From positions 5,766,001 through 5,830,000 of the forward strand of contig JARKIP010000011.1 in NCBI GenBank assembly GCA_029990175.1: a DNA stretch of 64,000 nt. The letters run 5' to 3'. This document shows positions 22,484 through 33,593 of the stretch, piece after piece. A program made the translations under genes and the position numbers. Each line of letters starts with the position of its first letter. Positions within the stretch are counted from its first letter, which is position 1. Source of the stretch: Petunia secreta. Its lineage: Eukaryota > Streptophyta > Magnoliopsida > Solanales > Solanaceae. Under the pieces are notes generated by a model. It was not told the DNA's origin, ran no database searches, and saw only the letters and a list, made by a program, of their open reading frames with translations.

Positions 22484-23035
22484 AAGTCAAAAATTGCTGA
22501 CGCGGGAGTGCTGACGCAGGTAACTTAAAGATGACAAAAAAATTTTGATTGATGGGGGCCCCGTTTTCCATTAAGTGTGAAGTCATATAGACTTTTAGCA
22601 TAAGAAAAAAGAAATTGACTGATTGGGCAATTGGCATTTGGCACTTTGGCGGTACTAGTTGTCCGTTAGGATTTACTTGTTAGCTTTTTTTTTCTTTTTC
22701 GTTAATTGTTTTATGGGAATAGGAAAAGTCTTTGTTAAAATAAAGAATACCTCTCACAACTCCTTCTTATTCCTACTGATAAAAAAAAATTCACTCCTCA
22801 ACTTCTCTCAACTCTCATAGCAAAGAATACTTGTGCAATACATTATTTTTGAACTATTCTTTAATTAAAGTCTTCATTTTGCAATAGCTAAATCAAGTAT
22901 TATTGTGGAGTTTTGGTGTATTGATTTGGAAAATAGTGGAGCATTTTCTTACAACAAGCATACTTGAGCAAAAAATATATAAGGCCTCTCATTAGAATTT
23001 GGCTTTAGGCCACAAAAATTGTCGGGCCGCCTCTG
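22356..23035. mobile_element. Non-autonomous hAT element, 680 bp, perfect 8-bp target duplication
   Basis: The left end is CAGCGTCGGCCC and the inverted right end CAGAGGCGGCCC, the typical hAT terminal form. The flanks CGTAGAGA (22348-22355) and CGTAGAGA (23036-23043) are identical. An A run of about 25 (22448-22477) lies inside. No transposase is encoded. The insertion is 176 bp after the PnsB3 stop, so it may lie in or near that gene's 3' UTR. Confidence 0.93.
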
Positions 23036-23094
23036 CGTAGAGACTCCAACTTATGCAGGATTGAGGAGTAGCTGTTATTGTATTCATTCACTAA

Positions 23095-23686
23095 GGGGTC
23101 GTTCGGTTGCGGGTATTAAATATTAATACCCGCACAAAACTCAGCAATAATTTAGCGCAGCGTTCGGTTGGTTTTTGTGAAATTTTAATACCCGCATAAA
23201 ATTAGTGCAACGTTTGGTTGCGTTTTTGTATATTCCGCATTATTAATACCCGCATTATTAATGCGGGAATCTATGTATTATTTTATGCGGGGTAGAAGGT
23301 GGTGTTAATAATGTGGGTATTAATAATGCAGGTATTAAAATTTAAGATGACAAAATTAACCTTCATAATAATAAGGATATTTTAAATTTTGATTTAAGGA
23401 GTAATTAAATATTTTAAATAATAATATTTTTTGTTAATTTGTAATATATCAGTGATTCAACAAATAATCCCTACGTTATAATATCTGTGTGGCTAATACC
23501 CACATTATTAAACCCCACATAACTAATACCCGCATTATCAATACCCACATTATTAATACACACATTATTAATACCCGCATTATCAATACCCACATTATTA
23601 ATACACACATTATTAATACCCACATTACTAATAGCCGCATTAATAGTTAATACCCGCGTAAAAGTAAAACCAAACCGAACGACCCC
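23095..23686. mobile_element. PIF/Harbinger-type MITE, 592 bp, TAA target duplication
   Basis: The ends GGGGTCGTTCGGTT and its exact inverse AACCGAACGACCCC are flanked by TAA on both sides (23092-23094 and 23687-23689). The 3-bp TAA duplication and noncoding interior fit a Tourist-like MITE. Both arms are rich in TAATACCCGCA-type words, so the element could fold on itself. It lies 59 bp from the hAT element. Confidence 0.88.
23501..23650. repeat. Minisatellite inside the Harbinger MITE
   Basis: About eight copies of a 16-18 bp unit of the form ATTATTAATACCCGCA (variants with CACA or TCAA) run in tandem, with a partial two-to-three-unit higher order. It is the expanded form of the subterminal word of the MITE itself. 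Confidence 0.85.
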
Positions 23687-23689
23687 TAA

Positions 23690-25300
23690 GTGTATTTATT
23701 TTTATTAAGCGTTCATCACTTAATGTGTGTGAATAGATCCGAAACATATTGAAAAATCTTAATATCAACAAAAAGTTATTCAAGAATTTTTTGCGAAGAA
23801 ACAAACACTACTCTGTCTAACCACAACTGGACACCACTCCACAACCACTATCGCCAACCACTAATATCAAGTTTATCAACAATCACCACTACCACACTAA
23901 CACTACACCAACCACGCCCACCTTTAAAACCATCACTAACACCACCCTACCAGCCATCACTACCACCATGTAGAAGTTGTTAAACTGTCTGCTAACCCTA
24001 ATCAGGTAAGTTTTCTCTATTTATATATAAGGGGTAAAATAATGTACTACTTAAGTAACACTAGGTATAACAACTCTATAGTACTAACACGTTCCATCAA
24101 TCAACATAGGCTTGCATGTGGAGAGATATTTAAACATATGAGAAACAACACATTTGGTAAGAATAAGTTGGCAAGTAGCATATTAAATTGGAGCCAGAAG
24201 CAAACTGTCCTGCTATAAAATGAAAGTCGGTTGATCGATATAATTATTCATGTAATTTTACTATATAAAAAAATAAAATTTTAATATAAAACATAAATAA
24301 TAATATTCTATTATCCCAGTTTTCTAATAAATATTGCAGGAAAAAGAATACATGAAAAAAAAAAAAAAAGAAGCTAAAAGTCAAAAGTGATAATGATACA
24401 ACTTCATCTGCAAATATGAAATACTACGCAAAAGAAAGATGAACTTCTCACTAAAAGGCAACCATGAGAAATTGCCAAAATGAATACATGAGAAATTCAT
24501 GAGAAAATGGTAAAATACCACCATGAGATTTACCAAGGATTTGTACCAACTTTCACCAAAGCTAGTAGGAAAAGATTGTCACCAATATCTTTGATGACCT
24601 CATCAAAAAGATTTTTACCAAAGGCCTCCAAAACTTTTCTCTATAAATAGGCACATATTGAATAAAGGAGAACATCTAATTTCTTCAAAGTACTTTTATT
24701 TTCTTTACTCCATAATGGAGTAATCTCTTTTTGTTGGGATAGTTGGTGAAGCTTGATATCTTTATAATATTATCTCAGTTTAAACAGGCTCTTGGCTTGA
24801 TACATTATATTTACATTTTATACTGTGCATGAATGATGGTCTTTTATTAATTATTATGATCACATCTACATGTTTTATCTCTAGTTTATTTTTATATTAA
24901 TTTTATAATTCTCATGGAACAAATTAATATTTTATGACTAAAAGATAAAATATTAGAGTGAGAGTAATTTTTAGTATACTATTATTCCAAATCCATACTC
25001 TTGCTTGCCTCAGTTTTAGTTCTCACAGAGAAATTGTTGTAGGCAGGATTATTGATTTTCAATAAAAATATTTTCACAGAGTTTTTACAACCTTTTTGCA
25101 CAATTCAAGCAAGAAATATTTCGGTTTAACTGTCACTGGTTATGACTCGGTTAATTTGCATAACCTCACAGAGTATTATTAATTGATTATTTCTTAGTGA
25201 GCAAAATATAATTGAATTAGCAATAAATAATTTTTCTTAAGAAAAATACATGTAAAAGCTGAGATTTTATTCTAATTTTATCAAGTGAATTCAATGATTC
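23690..25300. other. A+T-rich intergenic DNA with LTR-like fragments
   Basis: No gene is seen. A segment starting ATGTAGAAGTTGTTAAAC (23967) resembles one starting ATGTAGAAGTCATTAAAT (44879). A TATA-like CTCTATAAATAGGCAC lies at about 24640, followed by sequence of leader type, which may be part of an LTR. Boundaries could not be set. Confidence 0.35.
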
Positions 25301-26465
25301 CCAACTCTTTTTAAATTATAAAACTTCAGGACATTGTTAGTATCATTTAAAGTAGATTATAAATTCAAAAACTCACTTTTCATCAGCTTGATTCTTACAA
25401 ATAGTATTCGAAATATTACATGTCTGTAGCATAGATTCAACCCTTCACCAAAATCATGAATCTCATCATAAAAAACAATATGTGAAAAAGAAAGTTCATG
25501 TTCTTCTTCGTCAAACAAGGATGGAGTATCATAAGAAACAATATGTGAAAAAGAAAGTTCATGTTCTTCTTCGTCAAACAAGGATGGAGTGTCATAATAA
25601 GAGTCTTTATCAAAATCAACACTAGATCGAGGCTAACACAAATAAGATAATAAATCACAATCTTCCTCAACTAATGAATCATTAAGACATGTAGAATATT
25701 CATTATTCCTATCATCACCAACACCCAAAAGAGAAAGATCATTATCAAATTCATCCAAATAAGGTAGAGTGTTAAGCTTAGCAATTTTACCTTGAACGTT
25801 ACCTAAACCATCTTCCTTACCTTTATTTTTCTCATTGGGGTTCACTTGGCTATAAGAATTGGATGACTCGGCCTCTACATGCTGTTTCAAGCATTGAAGT
25901 TCTTCCAATGTTGAATTTTTCATGCAAACTTCTTCAAAATCACCTAGAGAAGAATCAAAACAACTAGAAGAAAAAGAAGTAGGAATGTTAGGGTTAGAAT
26001 AAGAAAACCCAAAGTCTCTTGTTTTTCATAGCTCTCAACTTCTTCTTTTCTTTCACTCTTATTTTTATCATTCTCTCCTCTCTTTTCTTGTGACAACTAA
26101 CTTATTTCTCTCAACTCAAGCTCTCCTTTTTTCACTCTTAAGTTGTCACTTTTCTCTCTCTTACTACTCTCGATCTTTTCTCTCTCATCCTCACTTTTTC
26201 TCTCACTATCATGATCAACAAAATCAATTTCATTCCAAATTACATGATTATCAATTGTAGGCACATTTCAATCAATATCATCACAAGTATGCTCTTTTAT
26301 CACTTTTGATGCTCTAAAACTCTTCTTCCATTCATCCCATCTATCATCGATGCCTGCATTATTAGATAAAATTGATACATCTTCTCGTCAAAATTATCTT
26401 CATCTCTTCCTTTATTCTTCATAAGTGTTTCCATAATCTCTCAAAGATCTTTAAATGACATTTTA
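25300..26465 (-). pseudogene. Decayed gag-like region of a leftward LTR retrotransposon
   Basis: Downstream (minus sense) of the primer-binding site at 27141-27157, the strand carries broken frames. Near 26460 it reads MKNKGRDEDNFDEKMYQF and continues with Glu/Lys-rich sequence. A 96-codon frame at 25923-25633 opens MKNSTLEELQCLKQH. A tandem duplication of about 72 bp lies at 25465-25595 (LFDEEEHELSFSHIV twice). Position and composition suggest the gag or pre-gag part of a Gypsy-type element, but no capsid or zinc-knuckle motif is intact. Many stops and shifts make it non-functional. The stretch 26466-27140 is leader-like with no domain. Confidence 0.4.
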
Positions 26466-27140
26466 AGGAAAAGATAAAAATATATGTAGATCTCTCAAAT
26501 TTGGCTTTTATCCTCTACTAATCTTACCTCTCTTGCCTTTTTCCGCTCAAAGCAACTTTTGGGTAGTTCTCTTTGGATTTATAAATAAATCGTAGTAGTC
26601 ACAACCCTAAGTGATAATGTTTTGGAGTTATAAGATAAGATGGAAAGTGAAAGGCCAAACCCTTGAAAGAATAGGATTTGGTAAGTAAGAATAAGACCAA
26701 ATAGAAAAAGAATCTTCTCTAAAGAAAACCGAAACCTAGAAAGAATATGATTTGGTAAGTAGGAATAAGACCAAATAAAAAAAGAATTTCTCTAAAGAAA
26801 ATCACAACCTAAAAAGAATAGGATTTGGAATATAAGACAAAAAATAAAAAGAATTAAAGAAACCCAAACCCAAAGGAATAAGAAAAGATATTAACTTTTT
26901 TTTCAAAGACTAGGATCCCCTTTTTTTGTTTTCTTTATTGTCTAGGAAACCTAATAATAGTAGGATTCTCAAAATAATGAGCAATATTCAATATAGTTTT
27001 TATTTTTTTGAATTTTCATTTTTTTAAAACTTTTTTTTGTGTGTTGCTGTTCACGAGCTACAGTAACCTTTTCTCTCTTGTTTTTTTTTTCCTTTCTAGC
27101 TCAAAAATCCCCCAAGATAATCAAGAATGGAATTTTGATT

Positions 27141-27157
27141 GAACCCGCTCTGATACC
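27141..27157 (-). promoter_or_regulatory. Retrotransposon primer-binding site
   Basis: The minus strand reads GGTATCAGAGCGGGTTC, nearly complementary to the 3' end of initiator methionine tRNA, three bases from the LTR edge. It marks the start of the internal region of the leftward element. Confidence 0.75.
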
Positions 27158-27160
27158 TCT

Positions 27161-28404
27161 TGATAACAATCACGATACCTCTCGATAATACTCACGTTAT
27201 GGATCTAAGAACTTGATAAAGAAATTTAAAGAAACAAGCGGAAGCTAATAAAATATATCTAAAAATGAACAAGAATTGAAAATACGGATAGAATGAATTC
27301 GAGAAATAGTTTCTTGAATTCAAGAACGGATCAAGAGTTTCAAGAATAAATCTAGAAATTCAAGACAACTCTAAATCTTGAAAAGAAACTCCTAACAACA
27401 ACAACTAGACTAGCTAATCGCCTTTGGTAGAGAATAATCCAAGAAATAGATTATGGAATCTCGATCTCTTTTAGAGTAACAAAGAACAACAGTAAAATAT
27501 AATTTACCGCCTTTCTTGAATGCCTAAAAGTAATCTAAAGATTTAAGAAGAAATACCTCATCACCTAAAAGTGTAAACTTGAAGGTTGAAAGATAAATCC
27601 ATAGTAGCCACACACAAAAGGGCAAGAGAAAACCTATTAATTTTTATTCATCATAAATCTCGATTGTTGTATCTAAAAATAAAGAAAATAACCCCTTTAT
27701 ATAGGAGTAGTGCCATAGGCCTTACAAAATCCGATTTCTAACTAATAATGAAATAGGAAAAGAAATCAATTAGGAAAGAAAATACTAACAAAATAGGAAA
27801 AGGAAGTAAATTAAAACTAAACTAGGAAAATTAAATAATATCCTAAATAAACTTGGTAAACTAATCCTAATTAATACTGGAATCAAATCCCAACTAATCT
27901 AGAAAAACATATCCTAGTTAATTTAGGAATCAAATCCTACTTAAACTAGGAAACCTCGATAGCAACTTGGAGTACACTTCCTGGACAACTTTTGATCATC
28001 CCTTACACTCTTTTTGGGCTGCAAGTAAGCTCATTTATAGGCCAAAAACCTGACCCCTCTTGAGTGTTTATTGGGCTACAAGTTTGGCACACTTTAGCTC
28101 TCCAGTTAAGTCCAAAAATGGACAGCTTTGGACCTCAATTTATCTACTTCAAATTATAGTAATTTTGACTTGAGTCTTCATCATATTGTACTCAATTTTG
28201 ACCATAACATATTTATAACACTTGGGCACAAGATCCTCCTTGGCTTGAACTCTTCCTCCAAAACTAGACACTTCTTCTTTGTAATTGACTCTAGTTAGCG
28301 TATTTTGAAGTTCCTTTGTTTGAAATGTCATTGTAAACCTTCCAAGATATTCCAATGCTTTATCCAAGTCCTCTAATAGAGTTTTGCTTCCATGGATGCT
28401 ATCA
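27161..28404 (-). mobile_element. LTR (1244 bp) of a leftward LTR retrotransposon
   Basis: The ends are TGATA (27161) and TATCA (28404), a 5-bp inverted terminus. On the left a primer-binding site abuts it. On the right the minus-strand purine run TTCAAGAAGAGGGGAA (28420-28405) is a polypurine tract directly touching the LTR. Having a PPT on one side and a PBS on the other means that this single LTR has internal sequence on both sides, as in a tandem element formed by LTR recombination. Confidence 0.7.
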
Positions 28405-28500
28405 TTCCCCTCTTCTTGAAGGAATTCGTCCTCGAATTCAAACCTTGCACAAAGAGAAAGTAATAGAAATATTAAAGAAATCATAGCCAAGTCCAAAAAA
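28405..28500 (-). pseudogene. Remnant of the 3' end of a retrotransposon internal region
   Basis: On the minus strand this reads ARFEFEDEFLQEEGND immediately before the PPT, the usual pol-end or pre-PPT phrase of plant Gypsy elements (CGAGGACGAATT). Comparable phrases occur on the + strand at 43574-43610 and 43693-43730. Only about 100 bp remains; beyond 28500 the sequence changes. Confidence 0.5.
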
Positions 28501-31500
28501 AATTTCCTTGGTTGGATGGTCTGGTTGTGTTTGGTTGTTTGAGGTTGTTAGAGTTTGATTTGGGGTCGTCTGTTTGGTTGGTAACTTTGAAGCTCCGTCG
28601 TGAAACACAGTCCGTATGCTGGAAAATTATTAAATTCTTAAGAGTTTACGGACACGCGAACCTGTGTTTATAGCTTTGCTTGGAGCTCAAGTTACTTCGT
28701 TTGTTGGACTGTGAACGAGCTTAAGATTGTCTGTACATCGAAAAAAGGAAAAGGGCTCATTGATCCATTAGTGAAGGGTTTAACGTCGTTGCTACCTAGG
28801 TGAAAAATTGAAAAGAAGAAAGTGGATAACGAAAAACCCTAAGTCCGTACAAGTGGATAAGGAGGTACCACTTCAATTTCCATACAAAAGTGGAGTTTCC
28901 GAAGTTACCAAAAGGGGAAACGAAGGGTTGATTTTCTTAGGTTCTCTTTCTTTCTTTCTGTCCAATAATTCTCGTTAGTAGATCTGTGAGTACTTCTCCT
29001 ACTCTAAATTCTACAAATTATTTGAGCTTTTACGAACTCGTGCGTGGAGGGTCGAAGTCCAAAATTTCGTAGTTAAATTCTTGACCTCCCGTGTGCAGTT
29101 AAACAGTGTCCACTCCATCGAGTCGAACATTAATTCACTATTCCCGAAGAAGACAATGAATGTTGTCGAACTCCGAGGATCTTAAGAAAGCCGATCAATC
29201 TGACAAAGCCATTGGTTACAATTTCTTGTGACACCAAACCTAGCAAAATTTGAGTGGACCCGAGCGCCACCAAATAAAAGTGAGGGAATGTGTGAGGTGA
29301 TTTCTAACACTTCTTCAAATTTTTGATTTTGCAGATAAATGGTTGGAAATAGAGAGAAAATGATCGAAGCGTCCGAAATATCTTTGGCCGACCTCATGGC
29401 TGAGGTAAGACGGCTCGTACTGAAATCTGAGGCGTGGTAGCCTGAATTGCTAACCTTGAGCAAGGAAAGGGCTCGGGGATTCAAAAGAGAGTCCAGGAAC
29501 GGAATTAGAAATTCTGCTAACGTGGCCCTTGAGCAGATCAATGGTTTAGCTCATTAGCTAAACCCGAGGGTGGAACTGGCCGAAGCAAGCAAGCTTTGCG
29601 CAATTCTCGAGTTGTTATGCCGAACCCGAGGTTCCACAAGTTAAAGGTGAATGTTTGTGGCTACAAAGGCTTCGACCTAGAGCTTGATGACTGGCATGAG
29701 GCCATGTTTGTTTCTCCCGAAGTGGTTGATCTTTTACACTTGACTTCGGTGAAAAAGAAATATCCTTATCTCTGTGATGGCTATAAGATTGAGTGAAAGG
29801 TCAAGGTAATAGTGTACTGAGGGGAATACCTTGAAACGGTCTGGTGTGGTGTGTATCCTCTCCAAACATGTAACTTGCGATGCGGACAACCATTATTTTT
29901 AGCTCGCAATGTCCCATGCAGTCGGAATGGGATGAGTCATGTAGTGGATGACGAATGATGGCCTCTAGTGTTGTTTCCACTTACGAAGAGAAGTCCTAAC
30001 AGTGTGCCACAAATGAAACAAGAGGATGTAATTGGAAGGAAAAGAGAAGAAGAATTTCACTCTAACACTTGCAATTCTTCTTTTGCTCCTAGTTGGTTGA
30101 ATTCTCTTGCAGGAACCGTGGAAAACAAGCTTGGGAGTACGCACCACTTACCAGACGCACAAGAAGATGGCGATTCGGAGGCTGCCCTCGGTGATGAAGT
30201 GTCATATCCTAGTTAAAATAAAAGGGCAAACTAGTCATTTTGCAAAATTCAAAAAAAAAAAAAAAAAGAGCCAAAGCCCACAATAGGACTCTGGCAGATT
30301 ATACAAACGAACAAGGGCTCTTGGGCTAGGGGCTTTCACACAAAAGCAGTAGAAGGGAACAAAAATATACAGAGAAAAGGCTAGAGAAGATTAAAAGGGA
30401 GTTTAGAGAAGAAAGTGAAGCCTTACCCAGAGAAAAAGGAAGTAAAAAAGGAATTTCATCTAATACAGTAAGTTAATTATCTTTTCTGATTTGGTGAATT
30501 GGTTTCCTACCAATTCCAATGGGTATTGGGAACTAGATTCTACTATAATATGGGTAGTGGGCGTTGATACTATTTGGCTTAAACTTAATTAAAATGGTAC
30601 AAAATACCATATAAAGAGTTGTATGAAATATTTGTAAATGGAAGAATTACAGAGTTAGAGTAAATATAAATTGACAAAAGAGTCAATTATGAAAACCGAG
30701 GGTTGTGTATACTGAGTTAAATATGAACTAGTTTAAATGAGAAAGTTAACACAAGATTGATATGATTTAATTATATATTGATAGAAGAAGTGTTGGATTG
30801 CTCGGATACGGTTGAGCTACACGCATTTGTATTGTGATTGATGACCTTACTACAATTTGTGTTTCTATAACCTGCATGGTTTATACTTAATTTGAAATAA
30901 AAGGTGTTACTGAATATTTTGAATTGCATGGGACAAGTCCTTTTACAAGATATGTACCGAGATTTACTTGAATTATTTTACCGTTACAGGATACTGTTTT
31001 TACCGCTACTTGACATGTTTTACCGCTATGTGAAATATTGAATTGTTACTTGAAATGTCTTGTACTTGGTATATATATATATCCCGTAGCTAACGACGGG
31101 TACGTTAGACCTGGTGCACCTTGTATACTCCGGATTACCGTTACAGTTCTTGCTAGTGGGAAGGTAGAACTAGCTTACCGTTACTGATTTCCTCTGGGAG
31201 GAATTTATACCGATTACATAGTTTGTTCTTGGAAATATCCCAAACCCATATACTTGATATAATATAGTGATTACTGAATTTATTACTGGTTTGATATTGG
31301 TTACTGTTTACAAGAAGTACTTGAAAAGACTGATTTCTGTTTGTTATTCTGAAAGTGACAATTAAATTATATGTATATTTCTGCATAAGATATACTGGCA
31401 TGTTTTTAACTTGTCCCCACTTAAAACGGTTGTGGATAAGCATTATTGCTCACTGAGTTGCGAATCACTCCTCGCTATATTTTTCCTTCCAGATACAGCA

Positions 31501-32216
31501 GGTGCCGTAGCCGAGGATCTTCATTCTTAGAGTTGCGAGTTGATAATCCCGGTGAGCCCCGCATTAGTTCGCGTGGGCAAGAGCTTCATTTATTTATTAT
31601 TGTCCTTCTTTGAAAACTCTTAGAGTCGCTGCATTTAGTCATTTGTTAATCTGTTGTCTTGTCTTTGAGTTGGTTATTCAGTTAATAAGTTGGTCTTGCG
31701 AGTATTTTAGGCCTTTATGAACTTATTACTTCCTGTCAGACGGTCCTGTTGATTGGGAGTTAGATGAAGCACTTTGCTTTGTTAATGCTCTAAAGACGTA
31801 GTTTTTTTTAGTAATTATTATTATTACTGGTGCGTTTGATATTCTGATTGAGCAGGTACATTTTGGATGTCTTAAAATAGGAGAAACTCTGCCCGATTTT
31901 CTGTAGAATTTTGGATAAGGCTTGTTTAGTGACTTATTTCGTGAGCGCCGTTCACGGCCCCAAAACTGGGTCGTGACATGAAGGGAACGCCTTTGTCTAC
32001 TTTAAGCTTGAAGATGAAAAGGATGAAGGTAAACAAGTTCAATATGGTGACCTTCCAGGTAAGTCTATTACACTCAATACTCTAAGAGTTAGTGAGGAAT
32101 AAGTTCGTGATGTGAGTATGAGTAGTAGCATGCCCTATTCGGACCTTGAATCATTGATGTCCCGTAATGAAATTTCGGGTAAGGCTTGTGCCAATACACT
32201 AGTTATTCTTGATTAT
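28500..32216 (+). pseudogene. Left part of an old, split LTR-element relic of unknown coding content
   Basis: Broken + frames run from about 29337 (MVGNREKMIEASEISLADLM) through 29596-29796 (FHKLKVNVCGYKGFDLELDD) and 29968-30200, continue after the solo LTR at 31984 (GNAFVYFKLEDEKDEGKQVQ), and run into the Copia insertion at 32217. Several stops interrupt them. I do not recognise a domain. The right part lies at 42871-43609 and ends in a Gypsy-type pre-PPT phrase, so this is probably the gag-like region of a non-autonomous Gypsy-type element. The piece 28500-29336 has no visible coding content. Confidence 0.4.
30200..31978 (+). mobile_element. Solo LTR, 1779 bp, perfect 5-bp target duplication
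   Basis: It begins TGTCATATCC and ends GGGTCGTGACA (TGTCA/TGACA termini) and is flanked by TGAAG at 30195-30199 and TGAAG at 31979-31983. No PBS, PPT or coding region lies next to it, so it is the product of recombination between the two LTRs of a former full element. It interrupts the coding-like frame of the surrounding relic. An A run of about 18 lies near its start (30250) and an (AT)n-type run near 31070. Its orientation is a guess from the termini of similar plant Gypsy LTRs. Confidence 0.9.
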
Positions 32217-33116
32217 TGTTACACTCTATGCACCTCCTGAAGACACTAGAAGGAGGGGGGGTTGAATAGTGTCTACCGATTTTCGTCACGAGAACCTGGT
32301 TCTTCTAACGTAGAACCTAGTTCTTAAACTATCTTTTAAGCTGCCTTGACCACTATAACTCACAACACCACACACACAAGGAACACAAGGATTTTACGTG
32401 GAAAACTCCTTGCTCAAGGGAGAAAAACCACGACCCACACTCTGGGATTTTAGAACTGAATCCACTAACACAAGAGCAACGTTTCTGATTACAAACTCTG
32501 TAACCAAGGGGCTACTCAAGACCCTAATCACTACTCAAAGCTAAACTCTAGCTTCTCAGTAATTACACAAAAGTTCACCTAATACACACGCTTCTGAATA
32601 AGCCAATAGGTAAAACTATGAAAGCTCGAATTAAAGACAACTTGCAACTCTACGAACCTAGACGGAATATCTAGACTCAATACACTGCATGCACTCAAGT
32701 TGTCTTCTTCAGATTACTCACGTAGAAAGATGCTAGATCGCCTTTTTATGCTCTCAACTCTCTGTTTGTGAATAACTGATTTCGGCTGCCTCTGCTACTT
32801 GCATTTATATGGGTCTTGAAACCCCAGTTGAGTTCTACAAGGAATCCTTTTAATTATGGCAAGTCAAGATTCCTAGTAACTCTTTTCCTTGTCGAAGTCC
32901 AACTCCTTTTCACACTTCAAAGACACAGCCTGGACACTGCCTCTTTTAGTCTGAAGAGGATGCATATTCATTCACGCGCCACTACTCCTAGTTCCGCAGG
33001 GATTTGCAACCCATAATCCTTTTCGATCAAGCGTGCCCTTTATTCCAAGGACTAGGTCCTCAGTGAGAACCTCTGAGTCCTTTTCGTTTGTCATACTTCA
33101 AAATCAGCTCTCAACA
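32217..33116 (-). repeat. 3' LTR of the Copia element
   Basis: The left-hand copy in the window, downstream in the element's own sense. It matches the 41959-42870 copy closely; the largest difference is a G-rich indel near 32255. Confidence 0.95.
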
Positions 33117-33136
33117 AATTCCCCCTTTTTGATGAT
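33117..33136 (-). promoter_or_regulatory. Polypurine tract of the Copia element
   Basis: The minus strand reads CATCAAAAAGGGGGAATT up to the LTR edge. The block is preceded by GTCATCAT, the wording known from Sirevirus PPTs. A related block on the same strand at 33278-33257 (GATGATGCCAAAAGCGGGAA) looks like the duplicated PPT-like motif described for Sireviruses. Confidence 0.8.
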
Positions 33137-33593
33137 GACAAACAAATGTTGCCCAAGAACCTGAATAGACATAAATAAAAAAAACAAAAACAAACAGTAA
33201 CAAGTTCAAGAAAACTAAACAGATGAATTAGGTCACAAACACCCCAACATTTCCTTCTTCCCGCTTTTGGCATCATCGAAAAGAATTCAAATACCTGCAT
33301 AAACCTGTCAACACTGTCTAGTCTAAAGCACGTGTCAACAAGTCAGTAATAAAAGCAAACACAAGCAAAAATAAGGGCCCAATCAAGAACCAATTACTTA
33401 AGCAGGAACCAGTCATAAGCATAAGAAAATGAAAATCATCATCCAGGTTGTGATATCAACACAACCCCAGTATTAAGTACACAACTGACAAAAAAAAGCA
33501 AATTGTTTTAAACAACCAACATATGCAATCAGGAGAGAATGGGAGGGGGTAGACAACAGGTAGAAGGAGGAGGACAGGATAGGACAGGAGGAC

